This document shows, piece by piece, positions 28,302 through 36,534 of a stretch of 64,000 nucleotides of DNA (positions are counted from its first letter, which is position 1; every line of letters begins with the position of its first letter). The DNA lies in assembly GCF_023015805.1 (NCBI RefSeq), contig NZ_JALKBA010000005.1, positions 124,001 to 188,000 of the forward strand, in the 5' to 3' direction. Below the pieces are notes generated by a model. The model worked only from the letters and a program-made list of their open reading frames with translations. It was not told the origin of the DNA and searched no databases. The stretch is from Cellulophaga sp. F20128. GTDB lineage: Bacteria; Bacteroidota; Bacteroidia; Flavobacteriales; Flavobacteriaceae. Position numbers and translations under genes: made by a program.

Positions 28302-29755
28302 TGAAAAATATATTTATTCTTGCACTTAGCTTTTTGTTGTTTTCCTGTAAAGGTGCCAAAAAAGAGAATTCTGTTACAGCTAAACGTCCTAACATTTTAT
28401 TCTGTATCGCCGACGATTGGGGATGGCCTCACGCAGGAGTATACGGTGATAAAACGGTGAAAACTCCAGCATTTGATCGCTTGGCAAACGAAGGCGTTCT
28501 TTTTCAAAATGCATTTATTTCAAGTCCGTCGTGCACACCCAGTAGAAGTGCAATTCTTACGGGACAGCATTTTTGGCGATTAGGCGAAGGCGCCAATCTA
28601 TGGTCTACCTTAGATGTTAACATTCCTGTGTACCCATTACTTCTAGAAAAATATGGTTATCATACTGGTCATTGGCGTAAGGCCTGGGGTCCTGGAGATT
28701 TAAAAAAAGGAGGGTACTCAAAGACTAATCCTGCTGGAAAAAACTATAACAAAGGATTAAAATCTTTTTTAGATACAAAACCAACGGATGCTCCATTTTG
28801 CTTTTGGCTAGGCTCTAGTGATCCGCATAGGCCCTATGAAAAAGGTAGTGGAATGGCGTCAGGCATTAATATTGATGCAATTAAATTGCCCGATTTCTAC
28901 CCAGATGATAGTTGTATAAGGTCTGATATAGCTGATTATTATTTTGAAGTACAGCGTTTTGATGCCGATGTATACAATGCAATTAAATTGCTTGAAGAGC
29001 GCGGTGAGCTTGAGAATACTATTATAGTTATGACTGGTGATCACGGTATGCCATTTCCGCGTTGCAAGGGTAATTTATACGATTGGGGAAGCCGTGTACC
29101 TCTCGCAATTCGATGGGGTGCAAAAGTTCCAAAAAACAGAATCGTAAATGATTTTGTATCGTTAACCGATTTAGCTGTTACATTTTTGGAAGCTGCTCAA
29201 ATAGCTATCCCAAAAGAAATGACAGGAAAATCTTTATTACCTATTTTACAATCTAACAAGCAAGGTTGGATAGAAAATCAAAGAAAACAAGTTGTTTATG
29301 GAAGGGAACGGCATACACCAGCTCAATTAGCCCCTTCTTTAAACGGATATCCCAGTAGAGCAATACGAACCAAGAGATTTTTGTATATCAAAAATTTAAA
29401 ACCTGAAAGATGGCCTGCAGGTGTTATGGAAGGTGCTACACATCCAATGTCTAGCTTTAGTGACGCTGATAATGGTGCAACTAAAACAGTACTAATGAAT
29501 TTAAAGAATACCGAAGCATCAAAATACTACGACCTTAGTTTTGCGAAAAGGCCAGCAGATGAACTGTATGATGTTGTAAGAGACCCGTTTCAAATTAAAA
29601 ATCTAGCAGAAGACCCTCAATACAAGACTACAATCAAAAAACTATCAAAAGAATTATACGAAGTTTTGAGAAAAACTAAAGATCCACGAATTACTGATAC
29701 TGGTTCAGAATTTGATAGGTATCCATACAATGCACCTTACAAATTAAAAGAATAA
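28301..29755 (+). CDS. sulfatase (S1 family), lipoprotein
   Basis: 484 residues. Lipoprotein signal with Cys16 (LLFSC). The alkaline-phosphatase-like core starts NILFCIADDWGW (metal Asp38/Asp39). The FGly site is Cys78 in SCTPSRSAILTGQ, matching C-x-P-x-R, so it needs maturation by an anaerobic or other FGly-generating enzyme; none is in this window. Further metal ligands lie in TGDHGMPF. Overall pattern resembles N-sulfoglucosamine sulfohydrolase-like sulfatases, but the substrate is not certain. No SusC/SusD pair is nearby, so this is not a classical polysaccharide utilisation locus. Third gene of the MFS-M28-sulfatase series. Confidence 0.9.
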   Translation: MKNIFILALSFLLFSCKGAKKENSVTAKRPNILFCIADDWGWPHAGVYGDKTVKTPAFDRLANEGVLFQNAFISSPSCTPSRSAILTGQHFWRLGEGANLWSTLDVNIPVYPLLLEKYGYHTGHWRKAWGPGDLKKGGYSKTNPAGKNYNKGLKSFLDTKPTDAPFCFWLGSSDPHRPYEKGSGMASGINIDAIKLPDFYPDDSCIRSDIADYYFEVQRFDADVYNAIKLLEERGELENTIIVMTGDHGMPFPRCKGNLYDWGSRVPLAIRWGAKVPKNRIVNDFVSLTDLAVTFLEAAQIAIPKEMTGKSLLPILQSNKQGWIENQRKQVVYGRERHTPAQLAPSLNGYPSRAIRTKRFLYIKNLKPERWPAGVMEGATHPMSSFSDADNGATKTVLMNLKNTEASKYYDLSFAKRPADELYDVVRDPFQIKNLAEDPQYKTTIKKLSKELYEVLRKTKDPRITDTGSEFDRYPYNAPYKLKE

Positions 29756-29900
29756 TTATAAGTTACATTTTATAAAATTGAATATTTTTTTATAGACTCA
29801 GAATTAAGAACAATTTGTTTTAGGTGTTTATTAATTTATTTTTCTGAAGCCACAGTAATAAAGTTCTGTTTTTATTAACTATTTGATGTGTCCGTTTTAT

Positions 29901-29908
29901 TATATTTG
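29901..29908 (+). promoter_or_regulatory. -7 promoter element of FKBP gene
   Basis: TATATTTG matches TAnnTTTG and lies 21 bases before the ATG; a TTG at 29883-29885 is 15 bases upstream, slightly short of the usual spacing. Confidence 0.6.
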
Positions 29909-29929
29909 CCGGATTAAAAAATAACACCT

Positions 29930-30379
29930 ATGAAATACATTACGCTTATTCTTGCCTTTACTCTAGTTTTATCTTGTAGTAATGATAAAGAAGTAGATTA
30001 TACTGTAAAAAACGAAGAAGCCATTCAAAAATACTTAAATGAAAACAACCTAACCTCCCAAAAGAGTGTTACTGGTCTGCATTATATCATAACCGAAGAA
30101 GGTTCTGGAGAACATCCAACAACAACATCTAATGTTACGATAGCCTACAAAGGCTATTTTACAAACGGACAAGTTTTTGATCAAAGTAGTGCGGAAGGAA
30201 TTACACATAATTTACAACAATTTATTAGTGGGTGGACAGAAGGTATTACCTATTTTAAAGAAGGTGGCAGTGGTGTACTTTTGGTGCCAGCAAGTTTGGG
30301 CTATGGCAACTATGACTACAATACCATCCCTGGTGGCTCTGTACTTATTTTTGATATCACCCTTATTTCAGTGAATTAA
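29930..30379 (+). CDS. FKBP-type peptidyl-prolyl cis-trans isomerase, lipoprotein
   Basis: 149 residues. Lipobox VLSC (Cys16). The FKBP domain (about 55-149) shows VTIAYKGYFTNGQVFDQS, FISGWTEGITYFKEGGSG, LLVPASLGYGNYD and a final GGSVLIFDITLISV strand, all standard for the fold. It speeds isomerisation of prolyl bonds in periplasmic proteins. It lacks the N-terminal dimerisation domain of FkpA, leaving only a short linker, so it is a minimal form. Own promoter and own strong terminator make it a single-gene unit. Confidence 0.92.
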   Translation: MKYITLILAFTLVLSCSNDKEVDYTVKNEEAIQKYLNENNLTSQKSVTGLHYIITEEGSGEHPTTTSNVTIAYKGYFTNGQVFDQSSAEGITHNLQQFISGWTEGITYFKEGGSGVLLVPASLGYGNYDYNTIPGGSVLIFDITLISVN

Positions 30380-30404
30380 AAGTTTATACTTCTTATTGAT
30401 ACAG

Positions 30405-30449
30405 CAAATAGCCATTAAAAATTAGTTTTTAATGGCTATTTGATTTTTT
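30405..30449 (+). terminator. strong rho-independent terminator
   Basis: 17-bp perfect stem (30405-30421 with 30426-30442) around loop TTAG, followed by ATTTTTT. Confidence 0.92.
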
Positions 30450-30491
30450 AAATATCAAATAAAAATTGAATCAAAGTCAAAATATACCATA

Positions 30492-30519
30492 TTGTTCTTG
30501 TTCTAAATTATTATATTTC
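30492..30519 (+). promoter_or_regulatory. probable promoter of M1 peptidase gene
   Basis: TTG (30492-30494), 17-base spacer, then TATATTTC (30512-30519), one mismatch from TAnnTTTG. Confidence 0.5.
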
Positions 30520-30542
30520 CCGATCAATTAGAAGAGGAACAC

Positions 30543-32183
30543 ATGCGTCTTAATACCAAACAAACTATGAGAAAATTAATTTTGCTACTTATGTTTTTAG
30601 TTAGCATTGCAAATACTGCACAAACATTTACCGAACAAGATTCCTTACGTGGTAGTATTACCCCAGAACGAGCTTGGTGGGATTTAAACTACTATCATTT
30701 GGATATTACCGTAAATCCTGATGAAAAATATATTTCTGGAAAAAACACAATAAGGTATACCGTTTTGGATGAAAACCAGGTATTACAAGTGGACTTACAA
30801 CCTCCTTTAAAAATTGAAAAAATAACACAAGACGGTAAAAAACTAAAATTTGTTTCAAAAACAAATGCTCATTTCGTTACCCTAAAAAAGAAACAACAAA
30901 AGGGCAATGTTAATGAAATAGTAGTGTATTATTCAGGGCATCCTAAGGAAGCCATAAATGCCCCCTGGGATGGTGGTTTTTCTTGGAAAAAAGATGAAAA
31001 TGGGGAACATTTTATAGCCACATCATGTCAAGGCTTAGGGGCTAGCGTTTGGTGGCCAAACAAAGACCATATGTATGATGAAGTGGATAGTATGCGGATC
31101 AGTGTTACCAATCCCAAAGGACTCTCTAACATCTCTAATGGAAAATTAGAGAAAATTGTAGAAAACGCAAAAACCGTAACCTCGCATTGGGTGGTAAAAA
31201 ACCCAATTAACAATTATGGCGTTAATATTAACATTGGTGATTATGTTCATTTTTCTGAAGTCTATGAAGGGGAAAATGGCCCTTTAGATATGGATTACTA
31301 TGTACTTAAAGACAACTTAGAAAAAGCCAAAATTCATTTTAAAGATGCTCCAAAAATGATGGAGGCTTTTGAACATTGGTTTGGCCCCTACCCTTTTTAT
31401 GAAGATGGTTTTAAACTCGTTGAAGTCCCCTATTTAGGAATGGAGCACCAAAGTTCAGTAACTTATGGTAACAAATATAAAAAAGGATATTTAGGGCGAG
31501 ATACATCTGGATCTGGCTGGGGATTAAAATTTGATTTTATAATAATACATGAATCTGGACACGAATGGTTTGCCAACAATATTACCTATAAAGATGTTGC
31601 TGATATGTGGGTACATGAAGGATTTACCGCCTATTCTGAAAATATATTTGTGGACTATTTTTATGGGAAAGAAGCCGCTGAAGATTATGTTATTGGTACA
31701 CGTAAAAACATACAGAACAAAACTCCTATAATTGGTTTTTATGACGTAAACAAAGAAGGCTCAGGCGATATGTACACCAAAGGTGCTAATATGCTACACA
31801 CCATTAGACAATTGGTAGACAACGATGAAAAATGGCGAAAAATATTACGAGGCCTCAACAAGGAATTTTACCATCAGACCGTAACCACAAAACAAATTGA
31901 AGACTATGTGAGTGCTCAATCTGGAAGAGATTTATCTATGATATTTGATCAGTATCTTAGGGATTATCGTTTGCCTATCCTTGAATACAAAATAACAGCT
32001 AACAATCTAGCGTACAGATATGTATCTGTTATTGATAGCTTTAAAATGCCCATTAAGGTAGTGATTAATGAAAAAGAGCAGTGGATATTTCCTTCCCAAG
32101 AATGGAAAACAACAGCAGCACCAACGAATATAACAACGGTAGTTTTTGACAGAAACTTTTATATTCATACCAAACAACTCTAA
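30543..32183 (+). CDS. secreted M1-family aminopeptidase
   Basis: 546 residues from ATG 30543; ATG 30567 is an equally good start and gives a compact signal peptide (MRKLILLLMFLVSIANTAQ). The M1 N-terminal saddle domain precedes a catalytic domain with LGMEHQ (GxMEN-type aminopeptidase motif in variant form) and the zinc site HESGH (His336, His340) with the third ligand Glu359 eighteen residues further in WVHEGFTAYSE. It is shorter than full aminopeptidase N (~850) because the C-terminal superhelical domains are missing; the form with about 540 residues is common in Bacteroidota. It likely trims peptides in the periplasm or outside the cell. Confidence 0.92.
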   Translation: MRLNTKQTMRKLILLLMFLVSIANTAQTFTEQDSLRGSITPERAWWDLNYYHLDITVNPDEKYISGKNTIRYTVLDENQVLQVDLQPPLKIEKITQDGKKLKFVSKTNAHFVTLKKKQQKGNVNEIVVYYSGHPKEAINAPWDGGFSWKKDENGEHFIATSCQGLGASVWWPNKDHMYDEVDSMRISVTNPKGLSNISNGKLEKIVENAKTVTSHWVVKNPINNYGVNINIGDYVHFSEVYEGENGPLDMDYYVLKDNLEKAKIHFKDAPKMMEAFEHWFGPYPFYEDGFKLVEVPYLGMEHQSSVTYGNKYKKGYLGRDTSGSGWGLKFDFIIIHESGHEWFANNITYKDVADMWVHEGFTAYSENIFVDYFYGKEAAEDYVIGTRKNIQNKTPIIGFYDVNKEGSGDMYTKGANMLHTIRQLVDNDEKWRKILRGLNKEFYHQTVTTKQIEDYVSAQSGRDLSMIFDQYLRDYRLPILEYKITANNLAYRYVSVIDSFKMPIKVVINEKEQWIFPSQEWKTTAAPTNITTVVFDRNFYIHTKQL

Positions 32184-32190
32184 TAATAAA

Positions 32191-32219
32191 AAAATCCGCT
32201 CAAAGACAGAGCGGATTTT
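32191..32219. terminator. bidirectional rho-independent terminator
   Basis: AAAATCCGCTC pairs with GAGCGGATTTT, loop AAAGACA, with A- and T-runs; serves the convergent M1 and M16 genes. Confidence 0.92.
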
Positions 32220-32241
32220 TATGGTTTAGCTAATGTTTTAC

Positions 32242-35091
32242 TTAATCTTTCAGTGGCTTCTCTGGATTTAGCAATTGCGGTTCCCCATAACCTAACTGAT
32301 TTAATTTCTTCAACTGGGTTTTGGCATCTCCTACCACCAAATAAATCATTTTATCCGGATGTATATACCTATTAGCTAGTGCTTTTATGTCTTCAACAGT
32401 CATATTTTTGACACTCTTCTCTTGTAATTCTGCATAATTATCAGGATAGTTAAAGGTGCTAATATTACGTAACATGCCCAATTTAGAACCCATAGTTTCA
32501 AAGGCTCTTGCGTTACTTTTTATCATATACCCCTTAGAAATTTCTAAATCATTGTCATTAAAATTGGAACCATAGTTTTGAAGAATTTCCTGTACTAAAC
32601 TACTCGCCTCATAGGTTACATTAGACCGTACCCCACTAGAAACCACAAAAGATCCCGTTGTGGCACTACCGTTAAAACTTGACCTAACACCATAGGTATA
32701 GCCTTTCCCTTCTCTTAATTGTTGTGTTAATTGTGAGGCAAATCCACCTCCTCCCAATCTATAATTCATAACTTGGGCAGCAAAATAATCGGTGTCTGTT
32801 GCGGCCAATGCCGGGGCACCAAACATCAAAACAGATTGCTTAGCATCTGGTACATTATAAAAGTACACTTTGGCTGATTCTGGTTTCTGAACCACCTTAA
32901 CATGTGGTATTAGGACCTCTTTGGGCTCCCAAGCCTTATTTAATGTTACTAAGGACGCTGTAACTGCTTGGGCTGAAATATCGCCTACAATATGAAATTT
33001 AGCAACCGTAGGCGAAATATTCGTGGTATAATATTCCTTTAGATCTTCTATGGTGATGGCTTTTACAGAGGCAGGAGTGCCTGCATTATTGTTCGATAAG
33101 ATGTGATCCTCCCCATACAATAGTTTTGCAAACTCATTTGAGGCGATACTATTAGGATTGGCCTGTTGCCGTTGTAACTGACTTAGGATACTTTGTTTTT
33201 CCAATTCAAATTCTTGAGCGTCCCATCGTGGTTCTAGCAGTATTTCTTGAACCAAAGCCATGGTTTTATCATAGTTTTTAGCCAAACTGGTCCCTGATAT
33301 CGTGATATAAGCATCGGAAGCATTAGCACTTATACTAGCCCCTAAACTCTCAATGGCATTCTCTAATTCTTCAGGAGTTTTGTTTTTAGTCCCCTTCGTC
33401 AGCAGTGCAGCTACCAAGTTAGAGACGCCTATTTTAGCATCATCCTCCAGCAACATTCCCCCTTCTATTTGCAAACTAAATTGCACCAAAGGAACTTCAT
33501 TGTTTTCTATTCCAAAGATTTGTAATCCTGAAGATAATTTATCTTTCCATACCGTTGGTACAATTACATCGGGGCTAGCACCATAGGGAGGTTCTACACT
33601 CCTATCAAAGCTAGAAGGTGTTTTTTTATAGGTTGCTGTGATACTTGGATCGAACGTATTTTCTGCACCTTCTATAATTTTTTCTTCAACAACTTCTGCC
33701 AGGGTTGAGTTTTCTAGGGCTAAAACAGACTGACCTTTAGGTACCACACTTACAGCAACAAAATTCTTGTCCTTCATATATTTTGTATAGACCCGCATTA
33801 CATCTGCTGAAGTAACTGCTAAAATTCGTTTCACATCTTCCGTTATATAACCAGGGTCACCCGCAAATATTTCATATTGTGCCAATTGAAAACCCTTACC
33901 CACAACACTTGAAAGGGAGTTGTAAAACCTAGTTTCTTGTCCGGCTTTTATTCTATTAATATCTCCTTCGGAAATACCTTCTTTTTCAAAGTTGCCTAAA
34001 GCCTCCTGAATAGCCTGGAAAACTGCAGACAAATTGGTGGTATCAAAGGCGGTTACTTCCATTCCTATCTGACCTGCCAATTCAGACGAATAGTTATACA
34101 TACCAACATAGTCCGTTAACTTTTTGTCTTCCACCAATGTTTTGTATAAGGGTGCTTTTTTTCCTTGTGACAAATAAGTTGTAAGCACCTCTAATGCATA
34201 GGCATCTTGGTGAAATTCAGGCACCGATGGCCATGTAAGATTTAGCTGAGGCAATCGCGCAAAATTATCTTCATAGTACAATATTTTTGAAGCTTCTAAA
34301 GTCACAGGTTGCTTTTCTAGTTTGGCAATATCCTCTCCTTTTTTTATTTCATCAAAATATTTTTTAACCCAAGTTTTTGCTTGTACTACATCAAAATCTC
34401 CTGCTATGGTTAGGGTTACGTTATTAGGAACATACCACTTGTTGTAAAAATCTTTAACGTCTTCTAAGGTGGCATTCTGCAAATCTTCTAAAGAGCCAAT
34501 TACCGTCCAGCTATAGGGATGTCCTTTTGGATACAATGCTTTTGTAATGACATAGTCCACATGGCCGTAGGGTTGGTTGTCTACACCCTGTCTTTTTTCG
34601 TTTTTAACAACCTCTTTTTCTTTTGCCAACACGGGTTCTGTTACGGTATTGATAAAATACCCCAACTTATCGGCTTCTGCCCAAATCATTTTTTCTAAAG
34701 CATCCTTAGGTACCGTCTGGTAATAATTAGTACGGTCTCTACTGGTAGATCCATTGGCCCCAGAACCACCTATCCGGGCACTCATTTTATCTAAGCCTCC
34801 CTTGCCCAAATTTTCAGATTCTAAAAACAATAAATGTTCAAATAAATGGGCAAAACCCGTTCTTCCTTCCTTTTCTCGAGCAGAACCCACATGACTTGTC
34901 AATGCCACTGCTACCACTGGGTCCGACCGATCAATATGAAAAATAACTTGCAACCCATTATCGAGGGTGAATTTATCAAAATCTACGGTAAACTCAGTTT
35001 TAGAACTGCTTTCCTTCAATGGCTTATCCTGACATGAAGAAATGAACATTAAGATGAATACAATCTGAAACAGTTGTTTTATTTTTCCCAT
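32242..35091 (-). CDS. M16-family zinc metallopeptidase (two-domain), lipoprotein
   Basis: 949 residues. Lipobox ISSC (Cys20). The N-terminal M16 half has the inverted zinc motif HLFEH (His82, Glu85, His86) and, downstream, KNEKRQG with the third ligand Glu. The second half repeats the fold (FSLQIEGGMLLEDDAKIGVSNLVAALLTKGTKNKTPEELENAI in shorter pieces) without the HxxEH motif, as in PqqL/pitrilysin-type pairs where the second half is structural. It degrades peptides or small proteins in the periplasm or at the surface. A DinB-like gene lies 28 bases upstream on the same strand, so the two may be cotranscribed. Confidence 0.92.
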   Translation of the reverse strand: MGKIKQLFQIVFILMFISSCQDKPLKESSSKTEFTVDFDKFTLDNGLQVIFHIDRSDPVVAVALTSHVGSAREKEGRTGFAHLFEHLLFLESENLGKGGLDKMSARIGGSGANGSTSRDRTNYYQTVPKDALEKMIWAEADKLGYFINTVTEPVLAKEKEVVKNEKRQGVDNQPYGHVDYVITKALYPKGHPYSWTVIGSLEDLQNATLEDVKDFYNKWYVPNNVTLTIAGDFDVVQAKTWVKKYFDEIKKGEDIAKLEKQPVTLEASKILYYEDNFARLPQLNLTWPSVPEFHQDAYALEVLTTYLSQGKKAPLYKTLVEDKKLTDYVGMYNYSSELAGQIGMEVTAFDTTNLSAVFQAIQEALGNFEKEGISEGDINRIKAGQETRFYNSLSSVVGKGFQLAQYEIFAGDPGYITEDVKRILAVTSADVMRVYTKYMKDKNFVAVSVVPKGQSVLALENSTLAEVVEEKIIEGAENTFDPSITATYKKTPSSFDRSVEPPYGASPDVIVPTVWKDKLSSGLQIFGIENNEVPLVQFSLQIEGGMLLEDDAKIGVSNLVAALLTKGTKNKTPEELENAIESLGASISANASDAYITISGTSLAKNYDKTMALVQEILLEPRWDAQEFELEKQSILSQLQRQQANPNSIASNEFAKLLYGEDHILSNNNAGTPASVKAITIEDLKEYYTTNISPTVAKFHIVGDISAQAVTASLVTLNKAWEPKEVLIPHVKVVQKPESAKVYFYNVPDAKQSVLMFGAPALAATDTDYFAAQVMNYRLGGGGFASQLTQQLREGKGYTYGVRSSFNGSATTGSFVVSSGVRSNVTYEASSLVQEILQNYGSNFNDNDLEISKGYMIKSNARAFETMGSKLGMLRNISTFNYPDNYAELQEKSVKNMTVEDIKALANRYIHPDKMIYLVVGDAKTQLKKLNQLGYGEPQLLNPEKPLKD

Positions 35092-35119
35092 TTTGATTTT
35101 AATTTTAGCTTTTACTAAT

Positions 35120-35707
35120 TTACTTTTTTGTCCCCATCAATACATTGACACCCTTAGCCATAGGGTTACCAGAGCTTCTGCGCATTACTACTATTTGTGC
35201 ACTATGCCCTATAGCATCTACAATTGGTCCATTAATAGCATTCCAAAACGGTAATTTAAATTTTTCACTAAACACCATATCGGCTGTTGCTAGATCGGTT
35301 GACTTTTTAAAAAAATCGCTCGCTTTTTTTAAGTTTTCCAGTGTCTTTTTACGTTTTTCCGCAAAGGTAAGTGCTGCACTATTTTTGGGTTCTGCCGGTA
35401 AGGTTGTTGCTTTTAAAATCGTATTGGATAAGCCCATAATATGATCTATGGTTTCGCCAGTAGTTCTACTCTCTGCACTAGGCTTGTAGGCTAAATCCTC
35501 TACACGCAACCCTTCTGATGCCCAAAAAAACCGAAACCCTAATGCATCTATCATTCTAGCCGCCACACTCCCTGGAGTATACGTTTCTGGGGATTCAGGA
35601 ATTTCATAATAAGGCAATTGGGTATCCATTTTTTCTTGTGCGTTTGTTGTTACCAATACCATAACCATTACAGCAAATACATAGTGGTTTCTTTTCATAG
35701 GATTCAT
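35120..35707 (-). CDS. secreted DinB-like helical protein
   Basis: 195 residues (ATG 35707, alternative ATG 35698). N-terminal signal peptide (to about residue 23, VTTNAQ). The rest is a likely four-helix bundle of the DinB/DUF664 type: SVAARMIDALGFRFFWASEGLRVEDLAYKPSAESRTTGETIDHIMGLSN, then AEKRKKTLENLKKASDFFKKS, and GHSAQIVVMRRSSGNP near the end, where DinB proteins carry metal ligands (the His of IDHI and GHSAQ). Most DinB-fold proteins are cytosolic; export here is unusual. The activity is unknown. Upstream neighbour of the M16 peptidase gene. Confidence 0.65.
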   Translation of the reverse strand: MNPMKRNHYVFAVMVMVLVTTNAQEKMDTQLPYYEIPESPETYTPGSVAARMIDALGFRFFWASEGLRVEDLAYKPSAESRTTGETIDHIMGLSNTILKATTLPAEPKNSAALTFAEKRKKTLENLKKASDFFKKSTDLATADMVFSEKFKLPFWNAINGPIVDAIGHSAQIVVMRRSSGNPMAKGVNVLMGTKK

Positions 35708-35925
35708 CTTTTTTTCAAGGAACAGCTATTTTATAACTTGTAAATTCAAGATTTAGAAAGACTGTTTTAAATACTTTTTTTATTTTGTGCCACTAAATAT
35801 ACGTTATTCTTATATTTAGCTGATGTGCATAAAGATGAAAGTTTATCAATTCATAAGAATTTTATATATTTTATCGGACTTAAATTCACTACCAGATAAA
35901 AAATAAAATAGTAACCCAATTTATA

Positions 35926-36501
35926 ATGAAAGAAAAACAAGAGCTCTATTTTAAGAATGCCATAGAATGGAGGGAATGGCTGCATACCAACCATTTAGAA
36001 AGTTCTGGTGTCTATCTTATTTTTTATAAAGTAGACCACTCCAATGAAAGTATGCGTTGGGAAGATGCTGTTCAGGTTGCCCTTTGTTATGGTTGGATAG
36101 ACAGTACTGTGAAAAGCTTAGGCAACGGAAAACGCAGGCAATATTTTTGCCAACGCAAGCCAAAAAGTGTATGGAGTGCAGTAAATAAAAAACACATAAA
36201 AATGCTTATTTCTGAGAATCTAATGCATGAGAGCGGATTAGATAGTATTGAAATAAGTAAAAAAAATGGGTCATGGACTGCATTAGATGCCGTTGAAAAA
36301 GGGATTTTACCGGAGGAATTACAGCTGGAATTTAAGAAAAACCTTAAAGCTTTTGAAAATTACAACAACTTTGCGCCTTCCTACAGAAAAAGTTATTTGT
36401 ATTGGGTAACCCAAGCAAAACGAGCGGAAACAAAACAAAAACGAATAAGCGAAATTATTAGACTTTGTGAAGCCAATATAAAGTCTCGAGATAATTGGTA
36501 A
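35926..36501 (+). CDS. YdeI/OmpD-associated family protein
   Basis: 191 residues, no signal peptide. Starts with LYFKNAIEWREWLHTNHLESSGVYLIFYKV and continues with WEDAVQVALCYGWIDSTVKSLGNGKRRQYFCQRKPKSVWSAVNKKHIK, the conserved block of the YdeI/DUF1905-related family (A-L-C-x-G-W-I-D, R-x-x-x-S-x-W-S). The C-terminal half is Lys/Glu-rich and ends with the YWVTQAKRAETKQKRI helix. Family members are widespread cytosolic proteins of uncertain role; in Salmonella YdeI is linked to antimicrobial peptide resistance. Single gene. Confidence 0.85.
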   Translation: MKEKQELYFKNAIEWREWLHTNHLESSGVYLIFYKVDHSNESMRWEDAVQVALCYGWIDSTVKSLGNGKRRQYFCQRKPKSVWSAVNKKHIKMLISENLMHESGLDSIEISKKNGSWTALDAVEKGILPEELQLEFKKNLKAFENYNNFAPSYRKSYLYWVTQAKRAETKQKRISEIIRLCEANIKSRDNW

Positions 36502-36534
36502 CCTTTTAAATAAACCCTACGCTTTCATTACACT

